Shown here: positions 9,331 through 19,375 of the stretch, piece by piece
How the letters are laid out: every line of letters starts with the position of its first letter
Numbering within the stretch: the stretch's first letter is position 1
Position numbers and translations under genes: made by a program
Source: Ignavibacteriales bacterium
GTDB taxonomy: Bacteria; Bacteroidota; Ignavibacteria; Ignavibacteriales; Melioribacteraceae
Length of the DNA stretch: 64,000 nt
Direction of reading: 5' to 3'
Assembly: GCA_016177735.1 (NCBI GenBank)
Contig: JACOUS010000026.1
Coordinates: forward strand, 66,375 to 130,374
Notes under the pieces: generated by a model
What the model was told of the DNA's origin: nothing
The model's input: the letters and a program-made list of their open reading frames with translations, nothing else
Database searches by the model: none

Positions 9331-10851
9331 TTGGCGATGCAAATGACAAACTTATATCAATCAATACTGCTCATCCTTCCCGAAATTGTTGTATCGAGCG
9401 TACTAATTATTTTGGTGCTTTCGGATTTGATCTTTCACAAAGATAAAAGAGTTATCCCCTTCATTGCCGGGCTCGGAATTATTGTTACCGGCGCGTTTGT
9501 TATTAACCAATTCGGTATCACCGGATTTGCATTCCAAACTTCTTCGCAAACCGTCCGCAATTACGGTATGATGGCTATTGATTCATTCGGAGTTTTCTTC
9601 AAATTAATTGTTACGGCTTCTTCATTATTGATTCTCTTTTTCTCTCACGCATCGAACGAAATTCAAAAAACTAAAGACAGACTCGGCGAATATTACGCAT
9701 TGATTTTCGGAATGATTCTCGGCATGTTCTTCATGATTTCCGCAACAGATATGATTTTGATTTACCTATCGATGGAAATGATGTCGCTTTCATCGTACGT
9801 ATTAGCCGGCTTCACAAAATTGAGAGACCGCAGCAGCGAAGCATCATTAAAATATTTGATTTACGGCGCCGTCTCTTCCGGTTTAATGTTGTTCGGAATT
9901 TCCATCGTTTACGGAATGACAGGCAGTACGAACCTTTACGTAATAAATTCTTTGATACAAGCTCCGCAGATTAATCTCTTCGCACTTTCATTTGCAATTG
10001 TGTTAATCTTTGCCGGAATCGGATATAAAATTTCTTCTGCACCTTTTCATTTTTGGACACCCGATGTTTACGAAGGCGCACCGATAACAATCACGGCATT
10101 TCTTTCGGTTGCAAGCAAAGCCGCCGGCTTCGCACTTTTGATCCGCTTCATCAAAACAACGTTTGTTTCTTACATTGACAGCAACGGCTCGTGGACACTC
10201 ATTAACGTGTTCGATTGGAAACCTATTTTGATCGGCATATCAATTCTTACAATGACGCTCGGAAACTTTTCCGCACTCTGGCAAGATAATCTTAAAAGAA
10301 TGCTCGCATATTCGAGCATAGCACATGCCGGTTACTTACTGCTTGGTTTGGTAGTTTTTTCCAATCAAGGTTTGATTGCAATACTAATTTATTTCATCGT
10401 TTATTTATTGATGAACCTCGGCGCATTCCTAATTGTAATGTTGGTTGCAAACAAAACCGGTTCTGAAGAAATTGACGATTACAACGGGCTCGGTTACACT
10501 TCTCCGCTGCTCGCAGTGTCCTTCGCAATATTTTTAATATCGTTAACCGGACTTCCGCCCACTGCCGGATTTATCGGCAAACTCTATTTATTCATCGCAC
10601 TTGTTGATGCAAAAATGATTTTCGTTGCGGTGATTGCACTTCTCAATAGTGTTGTTTCTTTGTACTACTACATCCGCGTTCTCAAACACATGTATCTTGT
10701 TAAACCGACCGAATCGACTGCCACCGTTGTTCCTTCACTGAATAACAGAATATTGGTTCTAGCTCTTGCGGCACCGGTGTTAATATTTGGTATTTATTTT
10801 GCGCCCATAGTTGATCTTGCAAAGAATTGTCTCGTGATTCTCGGTTTATAA
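9331..10851 (+). CDS. nuoN: NADH-quinone oxidoreductase subunit N (NuoN)
   Basis: Third antiporter-like membrane subunit of complex I (about 506 aa). Conserved features include IYLSMEMMSLSSYVLAGF with the essential acidic residue, GYKISSAPFHFWTPDVYEGAPITITAFLSVASKAAGFA and the lysine in WQDNLKRMLAYSSIAHAGY. The open frame offers TTG at 9331 and ATGs at 9337 and 9343. The start cannot be decided because no good ribosome-binding site precedes any of them. It is the last gene of the operon; no nuoE, nuoF or nuoG is present in the window. Confidence 0.95.
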   Translation: MAMQMTNLYQSILLILPEIVVSSVLIILVLSDLIFHKDKRVIPFIAGLGIIVTGAFVINQFGITGFAFQTSSQTVRNYGMMAIDSFGVFFKLIVTASSLLILFFSHASNEIQKTKDRLGEYYALIFGMILGMFFMISATDMILIYLSMEMMSLSSYVLAGFTKLRDRSSEASLKYLIYGAVSSGLMLFGISIVYGMTGSTNLYVINSLIQAPQINLFALSFAIVLIFAGIGYKISSAPFHFWTPDVYEGAPITITAFLSVASKAAGFALLIRFIKTTFVSYIDSNGSWTLINVFDWKPILIGISILTMTLGNFSALWQDNLKRMLAYSSIAHAGYLLLGLVVFSNQGLIAILIYFIVYLLMNLGAFLIVMLVANKTGSEEIDDYNGLGYTSPLLAVSFAIFLISLTGLPPTAGFIGKLYLFIALVDAKMIFVAVIALLNSVVSLYYYIRVLKHMYLVKPTESTATVVPSLNNRILVLALAAPVLIFGIYFAPIVDLAKNCLVILGL

Positions 10852-10979
10852 AAGTTACACCTTCTTACCTTGCGTCTGAGTGCTCGCTTTTATAATTTTT
10901 TGACGCAAATTTTACACGACATCTTTTTTGCTTTTAAGTTATCTAATTTCGCATAATCTCAATTAACCCGGATTTTATT

Positions 10980-11282
10980 ATGAACTATGTTGACGAATTG
11001 ATTTCGCAAAAGGAAATCTTTATCAAATTTATGAAGGAGAAATACCCCGTTTTCAATAACTCAAATATTTTTTTCAGAGATCTGCAGTACGCAATCAAAA
11101 GTTTCTTTGAAAAGAAGGATAAGAAGCTCAGCTATTCCGTTACAGAAAAGACAGCACTTGATTTCATCGATCATCTCGAAAAGAGCAAAGAGCTGGTTCG
11201 AATCTCAAATAATTCATGGAAATTGAATTTTTCTTTTGCAGCCGCTGTTAAAGAAACAGAACATCAAAAAAATTTATCTTAG
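10980..11282 (+). CDS. Hypothetical 100-residue protein
   Basis: I do not recognise this protein. It is charged, lysine- and glutamate-rich and mostly helical in appearance, with no cysteine cluster, signal peptide or membrane segment. The middle (RDLQYAIKSFF...EKTALDFIDHLEKSKELVRISNNSWKL) is compatible with a small winged-helix-like fold, but this is only a guess. It lies 18 bases upstream of the iscA-like gene in the same direction, which suggests co-transcription with Fe-S and oxidative-stress genes. A 128-base gap after nuoN gives room for its own promoter. Confidence 0.6.
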   Translation: MNYVDELISQKEIFIKFMKEKYPVFNNSNIFFRDLQYAIKSFFEKKDKKLSYSVTEKTALDFIDHLEKSKELVRISNNSWKLNFSFAAAVKETEHQKNLS

Positions 11283-11299
11283 AAAGGATTTAATCTAAA

Positions 11300-11653
11300 A
11301 TGAACAACGAGACAACTATACAGAACGAGATAGATATAACAGAGAAGGCTATTCTGCAAGTCCGACGGATAAAAGAAGAAAATAACATACCGGCAGAATA
11401 TGGCTTGCGTATAGGCGTTAAAGGCGGGGGCTGTTCCGGATTAACATATCAGCTCGGCTTCGATGCCGAATCAAAACATGGCGACACCATTATTGAAAAA
11501 GAAGGTTTGAAACTATTTGTTGACGGTAAAAGTTTATTTTACTTAAGTGGTACCGTTCTCGATTTCAGCGACGGACTTAACGGTAAAGGTTTTGTTTTTA
11601 ATAATCCTAACGCTACCAAAACATGCGGCTGCGGCGAATCATTCGGCGTTTGA
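11300..11653 (+). CDS. Iron-sulfur cluster carrier, IscA/ErpA/HesB family
   Basis: A-type Fe-S carrier that delivers clusters to apo-proteins. It has the three invariant cysteines of the family: C45 in [10 protein letters not shown], and C109 and C111 in the C-terminal TCGCGESF. The length (117 aa) is typical. Sequence alone does not separate IscA from ErpA or SufA, so no symbol is given. It lies just downstream of complex I, which needs many clusters, and directly upstream of superoxide dismutase. This suggests a small stress/Fe-S unit (inference). Confidence 0.93.
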   Translation: MNNETTIQNEIDITEKAILQVRRIKEENNIPAEYGLRIGVKGGGCSGLTYQLGFDAESKHGDTIIEKEGLKLFVDGKSLFYLSGTVLDFSDGLNGKGFVFNNPNATKTCGCGESFGV

Positions 11654-11654
11654 T

Positions 11655-12374
11655 ATGGAAAGAAGAAAATTTCTATTATCACTCGGTTTGATTGGTGCCG
11701 CATCTGCTGCACAAAAAATTGAAGCAATTACAAAAAAAATAAATAACGAAAGGAGTAACAAAGTAATGAGCAAATTCGAATTACCGTCATTACCTTATGC
11801 ATTCAATGCATTAGAACCTCACATTGATGCGCGAACAATGGAGATTCATCACGGCAAACATCACGCAGCATACGTTAATAATTTGAATAACGCAGTTAAC
11901 GGAACAGACCTCGAAGGAAAATCTTTGGAAGAATTATTTCAAAATGTTTCCAAACTTCCGGCGGCTGTAAGAAATAACGGCGGCGGGCATTACAACCACT
12001 CTTTGTTTTGGAATATTATGGGACCAAATAAAGGAGGTCAGCCAGCCGGTGCTTTGGCAGATGCAATCAACGGCTCTTTCGGATCGTTTGATAAACTCAA
12101 AGAGTTGTTTAATAATGCTGCGGCTACACGTTTCGGCTCGGGATGGGCTTGGCTTGTTGCAGCGGACGGCAAACTATCAGTTACCTCAACACCAAATCAA
12201 GATAACCCGTTGATGGACCTTGCAGATGTAAAAGGCTTCCCGGTAATGGGATTGGATGTTTGGGAACATGCTTACTATCTGAATTACCAAAACCGCAGAC
12301 CCGATTACATTGCCGCTTGGTGGAATGTTGTAAACTGGGATGAAGTGGCAAAACGTTTGGCTTCGGTAAAATAA
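11655..12374 (+). CDS. Superoxide dismutase (Fe/Mn family) with possible Tat leader
   Basis: Fe/Mn superoxide dismutase. The core contains the metal-ligand motifs [25 protein letters not shown] and [18 protein letters not shown] (Asp and His ligands). Two starts are possible. ATG 11655 begins [19 protein letters not shown], a twin-arginine-type leader with an AxA-like end, and immediately follows the iscA stop. ATG 11766 begins [11 protein letters not shown], the usual cytoplasmic N-terminus, and has a strong AGGAG (11751-11755) ten bases upstream. The protein may thus be made as exported and cytosolic forms, or the short form (202 aa) may be the only one. Confidence 0.93.
   Translation: MERRKFLLSLGLIGAASAAQKIEAITKKINNERSNKVMSKFELPSLPYAFNALEPHIDARTMEIHHGKHHAAYVNNLNNAVNGTDLEGKSLEELFQNVSKLPAAVRNNGGGHYNHSLFWNIMGPNKGGQPAGALADAINGSFGSFDKLKELFNNAAATRFGSGWAWLVAADGKLSVTSTPNQDNPLMDLADVKGFPVMGLDVWEHAYYLNYQNRRPDYIAAWWNVVNWDEVAKRLASVK
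11751..11768 (+). promoter_or_regulatory. Internal ribosome-binding site within the sod frame
   Basis: AGGAG at 11751-11755 with a 10-base spacer to ATG 11766. It lies inside the longer sod reading frame and decides between a leader-containing and a leaderless product. The upstream ATG at 11655 has no comparable site. Confidence 0.6.
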
Positions 12375-12827
12375 TTTTTGGAGTGTTTGTAAATTTTATA
12401 CAAAACAAAAATTATTGCGATCAGATTTAAAACCCCGGCGACGGGGTTTTGTTTTTTTAACAAGCTGCCTTTGAACCGCTTCCCTTTTCATGGTCAAAAA
12501 TTTATCTCCACTTAAACTTAACAAGTGGGATTGATGTCCAATCAAAAAACTTCAGGCAGCATGTTTGTTATCTTCATAATAAATAACCAACAAACTAAAA
12601 TTGATTATGGAACTAACGAAACAAACTTAGAGTAAAAGCAACATAAACACGGGGAAAAATTTTACGGATTGTGGTTTGATTTGCTTGCCATACTATTTGC
12701 AAAGCTTCACAATTAATACGATCAATCTTTTAGAACTAGTAAACAGAAATCAATTCTGTAGTTCAATCCCCCCGAATTTATTCGTTGAAAAATTCATCAG
12801 GCAATAAACGAAAAGGCTATTCAACAA
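12375..12827. other. Gene-free stretch between sod and the LytTR gene
   Basis: This 453-base stretch holds the terminator at 12429-12458. After it I see no gene. The last 40 bases before 12828 are open in the LytTR frame after a TGA at 12786-12788 and read K-I-H-Q-A-I-N-E-K-A-I-Q-Q, resembling the end of a receiver domain (see the LytTR entry). No tRNA or riboswitch is recognised. Confidence 0.6.
12429..12458 (+). terminator. Intrinsic terminator after superoxide dismutase
   Basis: A perfect 9-base stem AAAACCCCG (12429-12437) / CGGGGTTTT (12442-12450) with loop GCGA is followed by a T-rich tail to 12458. The same stem is used at 17351-17372 with a different loop. Confidence 0.9.
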
Positions 12828-13238
12828 GTGGGAAATTACAAAGATGCCGCCGCTAAAAAACTAATACACCTCAATCAATTTGTGCAGCCCGGTGCTCAAA
12901 ATTTCGTGATGAGCAAACCTGATAAGTATTTCTTTGTGAAAGTAGATTACAGCACTGTTAAAGTCAGCTTCGATGAAATAAAATTTGTGGAAGGATTGAA
13001 AGACTACATAAAAATTCATATCAACGATAAATTTATTATTACCAAAAGCACTATCAAAAATATGGAAAGCAAACTTCCATCCGAACAATTTACAAGAGTG
13101 CACAAGTCTTACATCATATCAATAGACAAGATTGACAAAATTGAGTACAACCACATCTTCATCGGGCAAAATAAAATTCCGATCGGGATGCAGTTTAAAG
13201 ATTCCTTCTACGAAAAAATTAATTATCTAAGACTCTGA
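12828..13238 (+). CDS. LytTR-family DNA-binding protein, possible truncated response regulator
   Basis: The C-terminal 100 residues are a LytTR DNA-binding domain: YFFVKVDYSTVKVSFDEIKFVEGLKDYIKIH, then the hallmark FTRVHKSYIISIDKIDKIE. It would bind promoter DNA as a transcription regulator. There is no receiver domain. The GTG at 12828 is the first standard start, but the frame is open back to 12789 and the residues before the GTG (QAINEKAIQQ) look like the last helix and linker of a REC domain. It could be a genuine stand-alone LytTR protein, or the remnant of a LytR/AlgR-type regulator that lost its receiver. No partner kinase is adjacent. Confidence 0.8.
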   Translation: MGNYKDAAAKKLIHLNQFVQPGAQNFVMSKPDKYFFVKVDYSTVKVSFDEIKFVEGLKDYIKIHINDKFIITKSTIKNMESKLPSEQFTRVHKSYIISIDKIDKIEYNHIFIGQNKIPIGMQFKDSFYEKINYLRL

Positions 13239-13253
13239 GTTCACAAAAAAATT

Positions 13254-14570
13254 TTAATCAAATCGTGATCTACTCGACCAAAGTTCCGGCAAAGTGAGAC
13301 TCAAATAAAATTGCCAGTAACTGTTTTTGATTAGCCCCTTATTTGTCGTTCCTTCCATGCCGTATTCAACGGAAAGATTTATTGTACTCGTATAATCGTA
13401 TGGAATACCAACGCCGAAACTTATTCCTTTTGAATTGATTGGTGTGTTGTCAATTTCCATGTAAGAACTTTTATAATTTGCGCCGAGTCTGTAATAGATT
13501 TTCTCGTACCATGAATCATTTCTGCCTTGAGCCGGCAAATATTCTGCTCCAACAGAAATGCGGCTGTTGTCTTTTGTATCAAGCTTTGGATTAGAAAAAT
13601 TTATTTTAGACCACTCCGACCATTCATAATCGAATCCGGCTCTGAAATTATTCCCTTTGTTAACAGCGATTCCAATGCCAAACTTTTGAGGAATCTTTAT
13701 GCTTGGCTGATCTTTTGTATCCAGCGAAGTCGCTGTTCCGTTGTACGTAAACCAAAGATCATCTTTTGTGTTGAGTTTTTTGCCGGCGCCGTAAATTAAT
13801 CCAAAAGTGTAAACCCAATCTTGTCCGGCTTTGTTCTGTTTATCTTCACCGGTAGAATATTGCAGACCGTAATCAAAATAGAGACTGTGTGCCGAACGTT
13901 CGCTCTTTAGTTCATAACCGGCAAAGCTTCCGTTGCTTTCAGCGGTTTCTGTTTGTGAAATTGTTCCAGCTATGTAAGAGGTGTTGAAACCGAGAGACAA
14001 ACCGTCAAATATTTTAAATGAGTTGCCCCAATAGATTCTGTTGAGTCCGCCGCTTCCTTTGTAAGTTTTATCAAACGTAGTAAGTTCGCCGCCCACTTCA
14101 TCACTCGAATTAATTTCATAATCGACAGAACTAAAAGGGACAAATCCGAAACTGCTTGCCCACCAGTTTGTGAAATATAAACTCGCGGAAAAATAACTGA
14201 GAGTAACATCGCCGCCGGTTTGAGAAGCATAATTATTTTCTGACTTGTAATAGATTCCGGCAACGCCAACTTCCATAACGTACGAATCGCGAAATCCAAG
14301 ATAAGATGCCGGGTTCACATTATTTATCGACCGCCCGGATTGAAAAGCTATTCCCGTTCCGCCCAAAGATTTATTGATGCCGTAATTATTATCATTCAAT
14401 TGCCCGACACCAAACATTGAATAAATTGAGTTGCGGACTTGAGCATTTGAAGTCTGTGTATAACAAAAGGTGCAGCATGTTATCAAAAAAATTATCAACA
14501 ACATTTTTTGCGGACACTTCTTCAAAAAAAACAGAACGATATTTTTTTTATTCATCGCGGAAGTTCTCAA
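13254..14570 (-). CDS. Outer-membrane beta-barrel protein (hypothetical)
   Basis: 438-residue exported protein with alternating hydrophobic/polar strands rich in Gly, Tyr, Ser and Asn and the motif SLGGTGIAFQSGRSINNVNPASYLGFRDS. Such an N-terminal block is seen in FadL/PorV-like barrel proteins of Bacteroidota. The leader is long. A second start at residue 6 (MNKKNIVLFFLKKC...) would give a more usual signal sequence. Its start overlaps the stop of the DUF4270 gene by four bases, implying coupled translation and possibly a shared envelope function. The substrate is unknown. Confidence 0.75.
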   Translation of the reverse strand: MRTSAMNKKNIVLFFLKKCPQKMLLIIFLITCCTFCYTQTSNAQVRNSIYSMFGVGQLNDNNYGINKSLGGTGIAFQSGRSINNVNPASYLGFRDSYVMEVGVAGIYYKSENNYASQTGGDVTLSYFSASLYFTNWWASSFGFVPFSSVDYEINSSDEVGGELTTFDKTYKGSGGLNRIYWGNSFKIFDGLSLGFNTSYIAGTISQTETAESNGSFAGYELKSERSAHSLYFDYGLQYSTGEDKQNKAGQDWVYTFGLIYGAGKKLNTKDDLWFTYNGTATSLDTKDQPSIKIPQKFGIGIAVNKGNNFRAGFDYEWSEWSKINFSNPKLDTKDNSRISVGAEYLPAQGRNDSWYEKIYYRLGANYKSSYMEIDNTPINSKGISFGVGIPYDYTSTINLSVEYGMEGTTNKGLIKNSYWQFYLSLTLPELWSSRSRFD

Positions 14571-15883
14571 TAAGACAAGTAATAAATTTTCAGTTTTGTA
14601 TTTTGATTTTTCGAATCAAGAATCAGCCGCTCTAAAGTTTTGTGATGTTCGTCGTTCGGCAGCATTATCAAAAGTCCTTGTCCGGGGTCGATATAATTAT
14701 CGGCGAATTCATTCGTTAAATAGCTTGTGATATCAAATGTGTAATTTGTTTCTTCATGATAGAGTTCATCCACGTTTAATGTTGAAGTGCTGTGAGCATA
14801 CGTTCGTTGGTTTAGCTTATCGGATTTATAAAGAATCAGATCGGTTGGAAGATCAAAGGAATCGTAGCTTCCTTTTAAAGGCGCAAGTAAAAGCTGAGCT
14901 TTCATGATTGTGCCCCGCTCTTTCAAAAATATTTCCGGCAATGTCGGAAATTTTACTTTTACAAATAATCCAACCCCGCCTTGCAGAAAGGAGTGCCCTT
15001 CAGTTTTATCACTTGATTGTTCGCTCCGTTGTTCAACAAGAGAATTCAACTGCGTTGATGAGAAATCGTGTTTAATATTATTGAATTGCTTAACGGAATT
15101 GTTCAACGGAAACTCGTAATTAATTTCTTCTACATCAGTTTCTTCATATCTGCTCGTGTATAGAACTAATTTCAAATCGGCGGCAGAAAAACCAATTATA
15201 GAACCTTCGTAAGAATCGTCTGCCTTCAATACTAATCCGTGAAAGTAGTTGATAAAACTTTCGTCATCGGCAATAAATTCGGATTTGCTTTTTAACTTGT
15301 CGAACAAATCAAGACCGATTCGGTCGCTTATTCTAATTGTTAATGTGTCAATTGTGTTGTTTGGCTGCGGAGTATAAATAATTGAACCGATCGGTTCGGC
15401 ATCGCAATTAAACTCCGTGCCGCTTGTGATAACATCGTTATCGTCAAGTTTTATTTTCTCGGTTAATTGATGAACAGATATTTTTTGACTTCCGGTCGTA
15501 TCGCCGTAAAAATATTTGTTGTAGCTGATCACCAAACTCAATGAATCATACACGTCATCGTTATCAATTGAACCGGAATTATCAGGTATCCCGATCTGGG
15601 AATAACTGCTGCAAGTTACTTTTCCGAAAACAGCATCGCTGTAATTTCCGATCAACATACTCCCCGTTCCGGAAGTAACAAGTGTATCTTGAATTACGGT
15701 CGATAGACTTACGGAAAATGTATCAATTAAAGTTAGATTCGTTTGCGACTCGATGTATTTTTCACCGAGTGTAAATTCTGTTGAGTTTTCTTTACATGCG
15801 GTAAAGAATAAGCCAAAAGAAAAAATTATTAATAGTGCCGACCGGACGCGGGAAATTCCAAAAGATTTTTTGTTCACACTCAT
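14567..15883 (-). CDS. DUF4270 family lipoprotein
   Basis: 438-residue protein with an N-terminal hydrophobic leader ending in FFTAC, a lipobox whose cysteine would be lipidated (about residue 30). The mature part is a beta-rich secreted domain with the DUF4270 pattern (GSMLIGNYSDAVFGKVTCSSYSQIGIPD near the N-terminus). The family is Bacteroidota-specific and of unknown function. It is the first gene of a two-gene unit with the outer-membrane protein downstream. It is divergent from the Kelch lipoprotein across a 343-base gap. Confidence 0.8.
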   Translation of the reverse strand: MSVNKKSFGISRVRSALLIIFSFGLFFTACKENSTEFTLGEKYIESQTNLTLIDTFSVSLSTVIQDTLVTSGTGSMLIGNYSDAVFGKVTCSSYSQIGIPDNSGSIDNDDVYDSLSLVISYNKYFYGDTTGSQKISVHQLTEKIKLDDNDVITSGTEFNCDAEPIGSIIYTPQPNNTIDTLTIRISDRIGLDLFDKLKSKSEFIADDESFINYFHGLVLKADDSYEGSIIGFSAADLKLVLYTSRYEETDVEEINYEFPLNNSVKQFNNIKHDFSSTQLNSLVEQRSEQSSDKTEGHSFLQGGVGLFVKVKFPTLPEIFLKERGTIMKAQLLLAPLKGSYDSFDLPTDLILYKSDKLNQRTYAHSTSTLNVDELYHEETNYTFDITSYLTNEFADNYIDPGQGLLIMLPNDEHHKTLERLILDSKNQNTKLKIYYLSY

Positions 15884-16226
15884 AAATGTTTTGATGTAAT
15901 TTAAGCAGCCTTCATTGTTTTAGTAACCGTGCCTTGCAAATCAAATAGATTCTACAGACGAAAAAAAAATATTTATACGAATGCTGAATTTTTGTAGACA
16001 AACAATTCTATCCGGTTGATAATCTTATTTGTGATTATCCGCCCGGCTATTTTTGACGGGCAATCCGCATTCTATCTCCTTTCATATTTTTTCTTCGCCC
16101 AACAGCACTAAGTGAGAGCATCGATTAAATAAATATGTTTGTCTATAATTTCTTTTAATACATCTACAAAATTTTCTTGTTACAGAATCATGAAATACTT
16201 TTGCTCTTAGTTTCATAATACTGAGA
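15884..16226. other. Divergent intergenic region, no gene recognised
   Basis: 343 bases between the divergent DUF4270 and Kelch lipoprotein genes. It must contain promoters for both. It is AT-rich, with one short CCCG/CGGG hairpin-like match around 16043-16061. I see no credible coding frame, tRNA or recognised regulatory RNA. Confidence 0.5.
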
Positions 16227-17315
16227 GTGAAAATCATGACAAATGTGAAGTTCAAAACCCCTTTCAATTATTTATCAATCAAAGCAATAAATATTTTCAT
16301 AAAAGTATTTCTCTTTTCGTTTCTTCTTTTATTGACTGCCGCGTGCAAAGAAGATGACAACGACGACGAAGAACTAATCGGCAACTGGAAAGAACTTTCC
16401 GATTTTGAAGGTGTCCCCCGCTCGGATGCTGTTGCATTCACAATCGGTAATAAGGCATACGTGGGCACCGGCTACGATGGCGAAAATCGATTAAAAGATT
16501 TTTGGGAATATGATCCTCAAACAAACAATTGGACACGCAAAGCCGACTTCCCCGGAGTTGCTCGCAGCGGTGCGGTTGGTTTTGGTACGGATACAAAAGG
16601 TTACATCGGAACGGGATACGACGGCACAAACAAGTTAAAAGATTTTTGGGAATACGATCCGGCGACCAATACTTGGAAACAAGCTGCAGATTTTGAGGGG
16701 ACTGCACGATACGGCGCTGCAGCTTTTGCTATCGATAACAAAGGTTATGTCGGCACTGGCTACGACGGCAACTCATTAAAAGATTTTTGGCAGTACGATC
16801 CTTCAACAAATCAGTGGACTCAAAAAATTAGTTTGTCTGGCGGCAAACGCCGCGATGCAGTGGCTTTTGTTATCGACGGCAAAGCATTTATCTGCACCGG
16901 AGTCGATAACGGTGTCTACGAAAATGATTTACTCGAATACAATCCGGCAGCAAATGAGTGGACAAAGAAACGTTCCATTGCAGATTTATCTTCCGGCAAC
17001 TACGATGACGATTACACCAGCATAACCGGCATCAACAAAGCAGCATTCGCAGTTAACGGTAAAGGATACGTTGCAGCCGGCGGCACAAGCAGTGCCGAAA
17101 CTAACGTTTGGGAATACGATCCAAGTTCGGATTTGTGGACGCAAAAAACTTCGCTTGAAGCCACTGCTCGTGTTGAAGCTGTCGGCTTTGCAATTGGAGA
17201 TTGTGGCTACGTAACTACCGGAAGAAATTCGAACTATTACTTTGATGATCTTTGGGGATTTGAACCCGGCTCCGACCAAGTTGATCTCGACAAGATTTCT
17301 ATCGTAGAACCGTAA
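16227..17315 (+). CDS. Kelch-repeat lipoprotein
   Basis: A surface or periplasmic lipoprotein. The hydrophobic leader ends in LLTAAC, followed by a very acidic spacer (KEDDNDDEEL). The rest is a series of about six Kelch-type blades of roughly 48 residues, each with the pattern R-x-x-A-V-A-F, G-K-A-Y-V-G-T-G-Y-D-G, then D-F-W-E-Y-D-P and N-x-W. Together these would close a beta-propeller. The ligand is unknown. The blades are also similar at the DNA level (AAAAGATTTTTGG recurs at about 16493, 16637 and 16779), pointing to recent internal duplication. The start may instead be the ATG at residue 4. Confidence 0.85.
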   Translation: MKIMTNVKFKTPFNYLSIKAINIFIKVFLFSFLLLLTAACKEDDNDDEELIGNWKELSDFEGVPRSDAVAFTIGNKAYVGTGYDGENRLKDFWEYDPQTNNWTRKADFPGVARSGAVGFGTDTKGYIGTGYDGTNKLKDFWEYDPATNTWKQAADFEGTARYGAAAFAIDNKGYVGTGYDGNSLKDFWQYDPSTNQWTQKISLSGGKRRDAVAFVIDGKAFICTGVDNGVYENDLLEYNPAANEWTKKRSIADLSSGNYDDDYTSITGINKAAFAVNGKGYVAAGGTSSAETNVWEYDPSSDLWTQKTSLEATARVEAVGFAIGDCGYVTTGRNSNYYFDDLWGFEPGSDQVDLDKISIVEP

Positions 17316-17350
17316 TTAAAATTTGCCGAAACAAACATGATTTAAAACAG

Positions 17351-17376
17351 AAAACCCCGTCATCGGGGTTTTTCTA
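17351..17376. terminator. Bidirectional intrinsic terminator
   Basis: Stem AAAACCCCG (17351-17359) / CGGGGTTTT (17364-17372) with loop TCAT, T-rich on both strands. It lies between the convergent Kelch gene (plus) and atpC (minus) and can serve both. The stem is identical to that at 12429-12450. Confidence 0.88.
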
Positions 17377-17407
17377 TTTACTCAAATCTCAATACCGATA
17401 TCTAAAA

Positions 17408-17815
17408 TTACAATCCGGCACCGGCAAATTTTATTCTGTTTAAAGCTCTTTGTAAAGAAGCTTCTGCGCGCAAAACATCGATATCAATTTTTCTACTGCC
17501 CAACCTTTCTTTTGCTCTGCTATATGATTGGCGTGCACGTTCAACATCAATTTCGTTTACAGATTCAACGCTATCGGCAAGCACAAGAACTTTGTTTTTG
17601 AGAATTTCGACCGTACCGCCGCTTGTTACAAATTCCAAAATATTTCCTTTGGCTTCAACAATTTTTATTCTGCCGATCTCCAGTGAACTTAACAGCGGAG
17701 CGTGATTAAACAACACTTGAAAATTACCGAGCGTACCGGGAAGTGTAATCGATTTTACTTCACCTTTGTAAGCTGTTTTTGACGGAGTTATTATTTCAAC
17801 AATAAGCTCTTTCAT
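17408..17815 (-). CDS. atpC: ATP synthase F1 epsilon subunit
   Basis: Epsilon subunit of F1, part of the central stalk and an inhibitor of ATP hydrolysis. The N-terminal beta-sandwich (LIVEIITPSKTAYKGEVKSITLPGTLGNFQVLFNHAPLLSSLEIGRI) and the C-terminal helical hairpin (ERARQSYSRAKERL) are both present. The length is 135 aa. It starts one base after the atpD stop. No other F1Fo genes are adjacent. Confidence 0.95.
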   Translation of the reverse strand: MKELIVEIITPSKTAYKGEVKSITLPGTLGNFQVLFNHAPLLSSLEIGRIKIVEAKGNILEFVTSGGTVEILKNKVLVLADSVESVNEIDVERARQSYSRAKERLGSRKIDIDVLRAEASLQRALNRIKFAGAGL

Positions 17816-17816
17816 A

Positions 17817-19244
<1,428 letters not shown>

Positions 19245-19340
19245 TCAAATTTTAGTCCGTAAAATTAAAAAGAAGCGGCTTTATTTCCAAAGAGAGACGG
19301 GGATGAAATTTTATTTTTTGAAAAGCATTTATAACATCAA

Positions 19341-19364
19341 AGGGCGAATCAATGGATTCGCCCT
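19341..19364. terminator. Hairpin downstream of the oxidoreductase operon
   Basis: A perfect 10-base stem AGGGCGAATC / GATTCGCCCT with loop AATG lies 12 bases after the stop of the gamma-subunit gene (minus strand) and upstream of atpD. The T-run after it on the minus strand is short (TTTGATGTT), so its strength as a terminator is uncertain. Confidence 0.55.
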
Positions 19365-19375
19365 ACATGAAATTA

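Noticed and set aside
11547-11654. A longer upstream frame for superoxide dismutase starting inside the iscA gene
   Set aside because: It overlaps iscA in another frame by over 100 bases and gives a non-family N-terminus; the ATGs at 11655 and 11766 fit much better.
12740-12790. Possible tRNA T-arm (GTTCAATCCCC)
   Set aside because: No matching acceptor or anticodon arms could be found around it.
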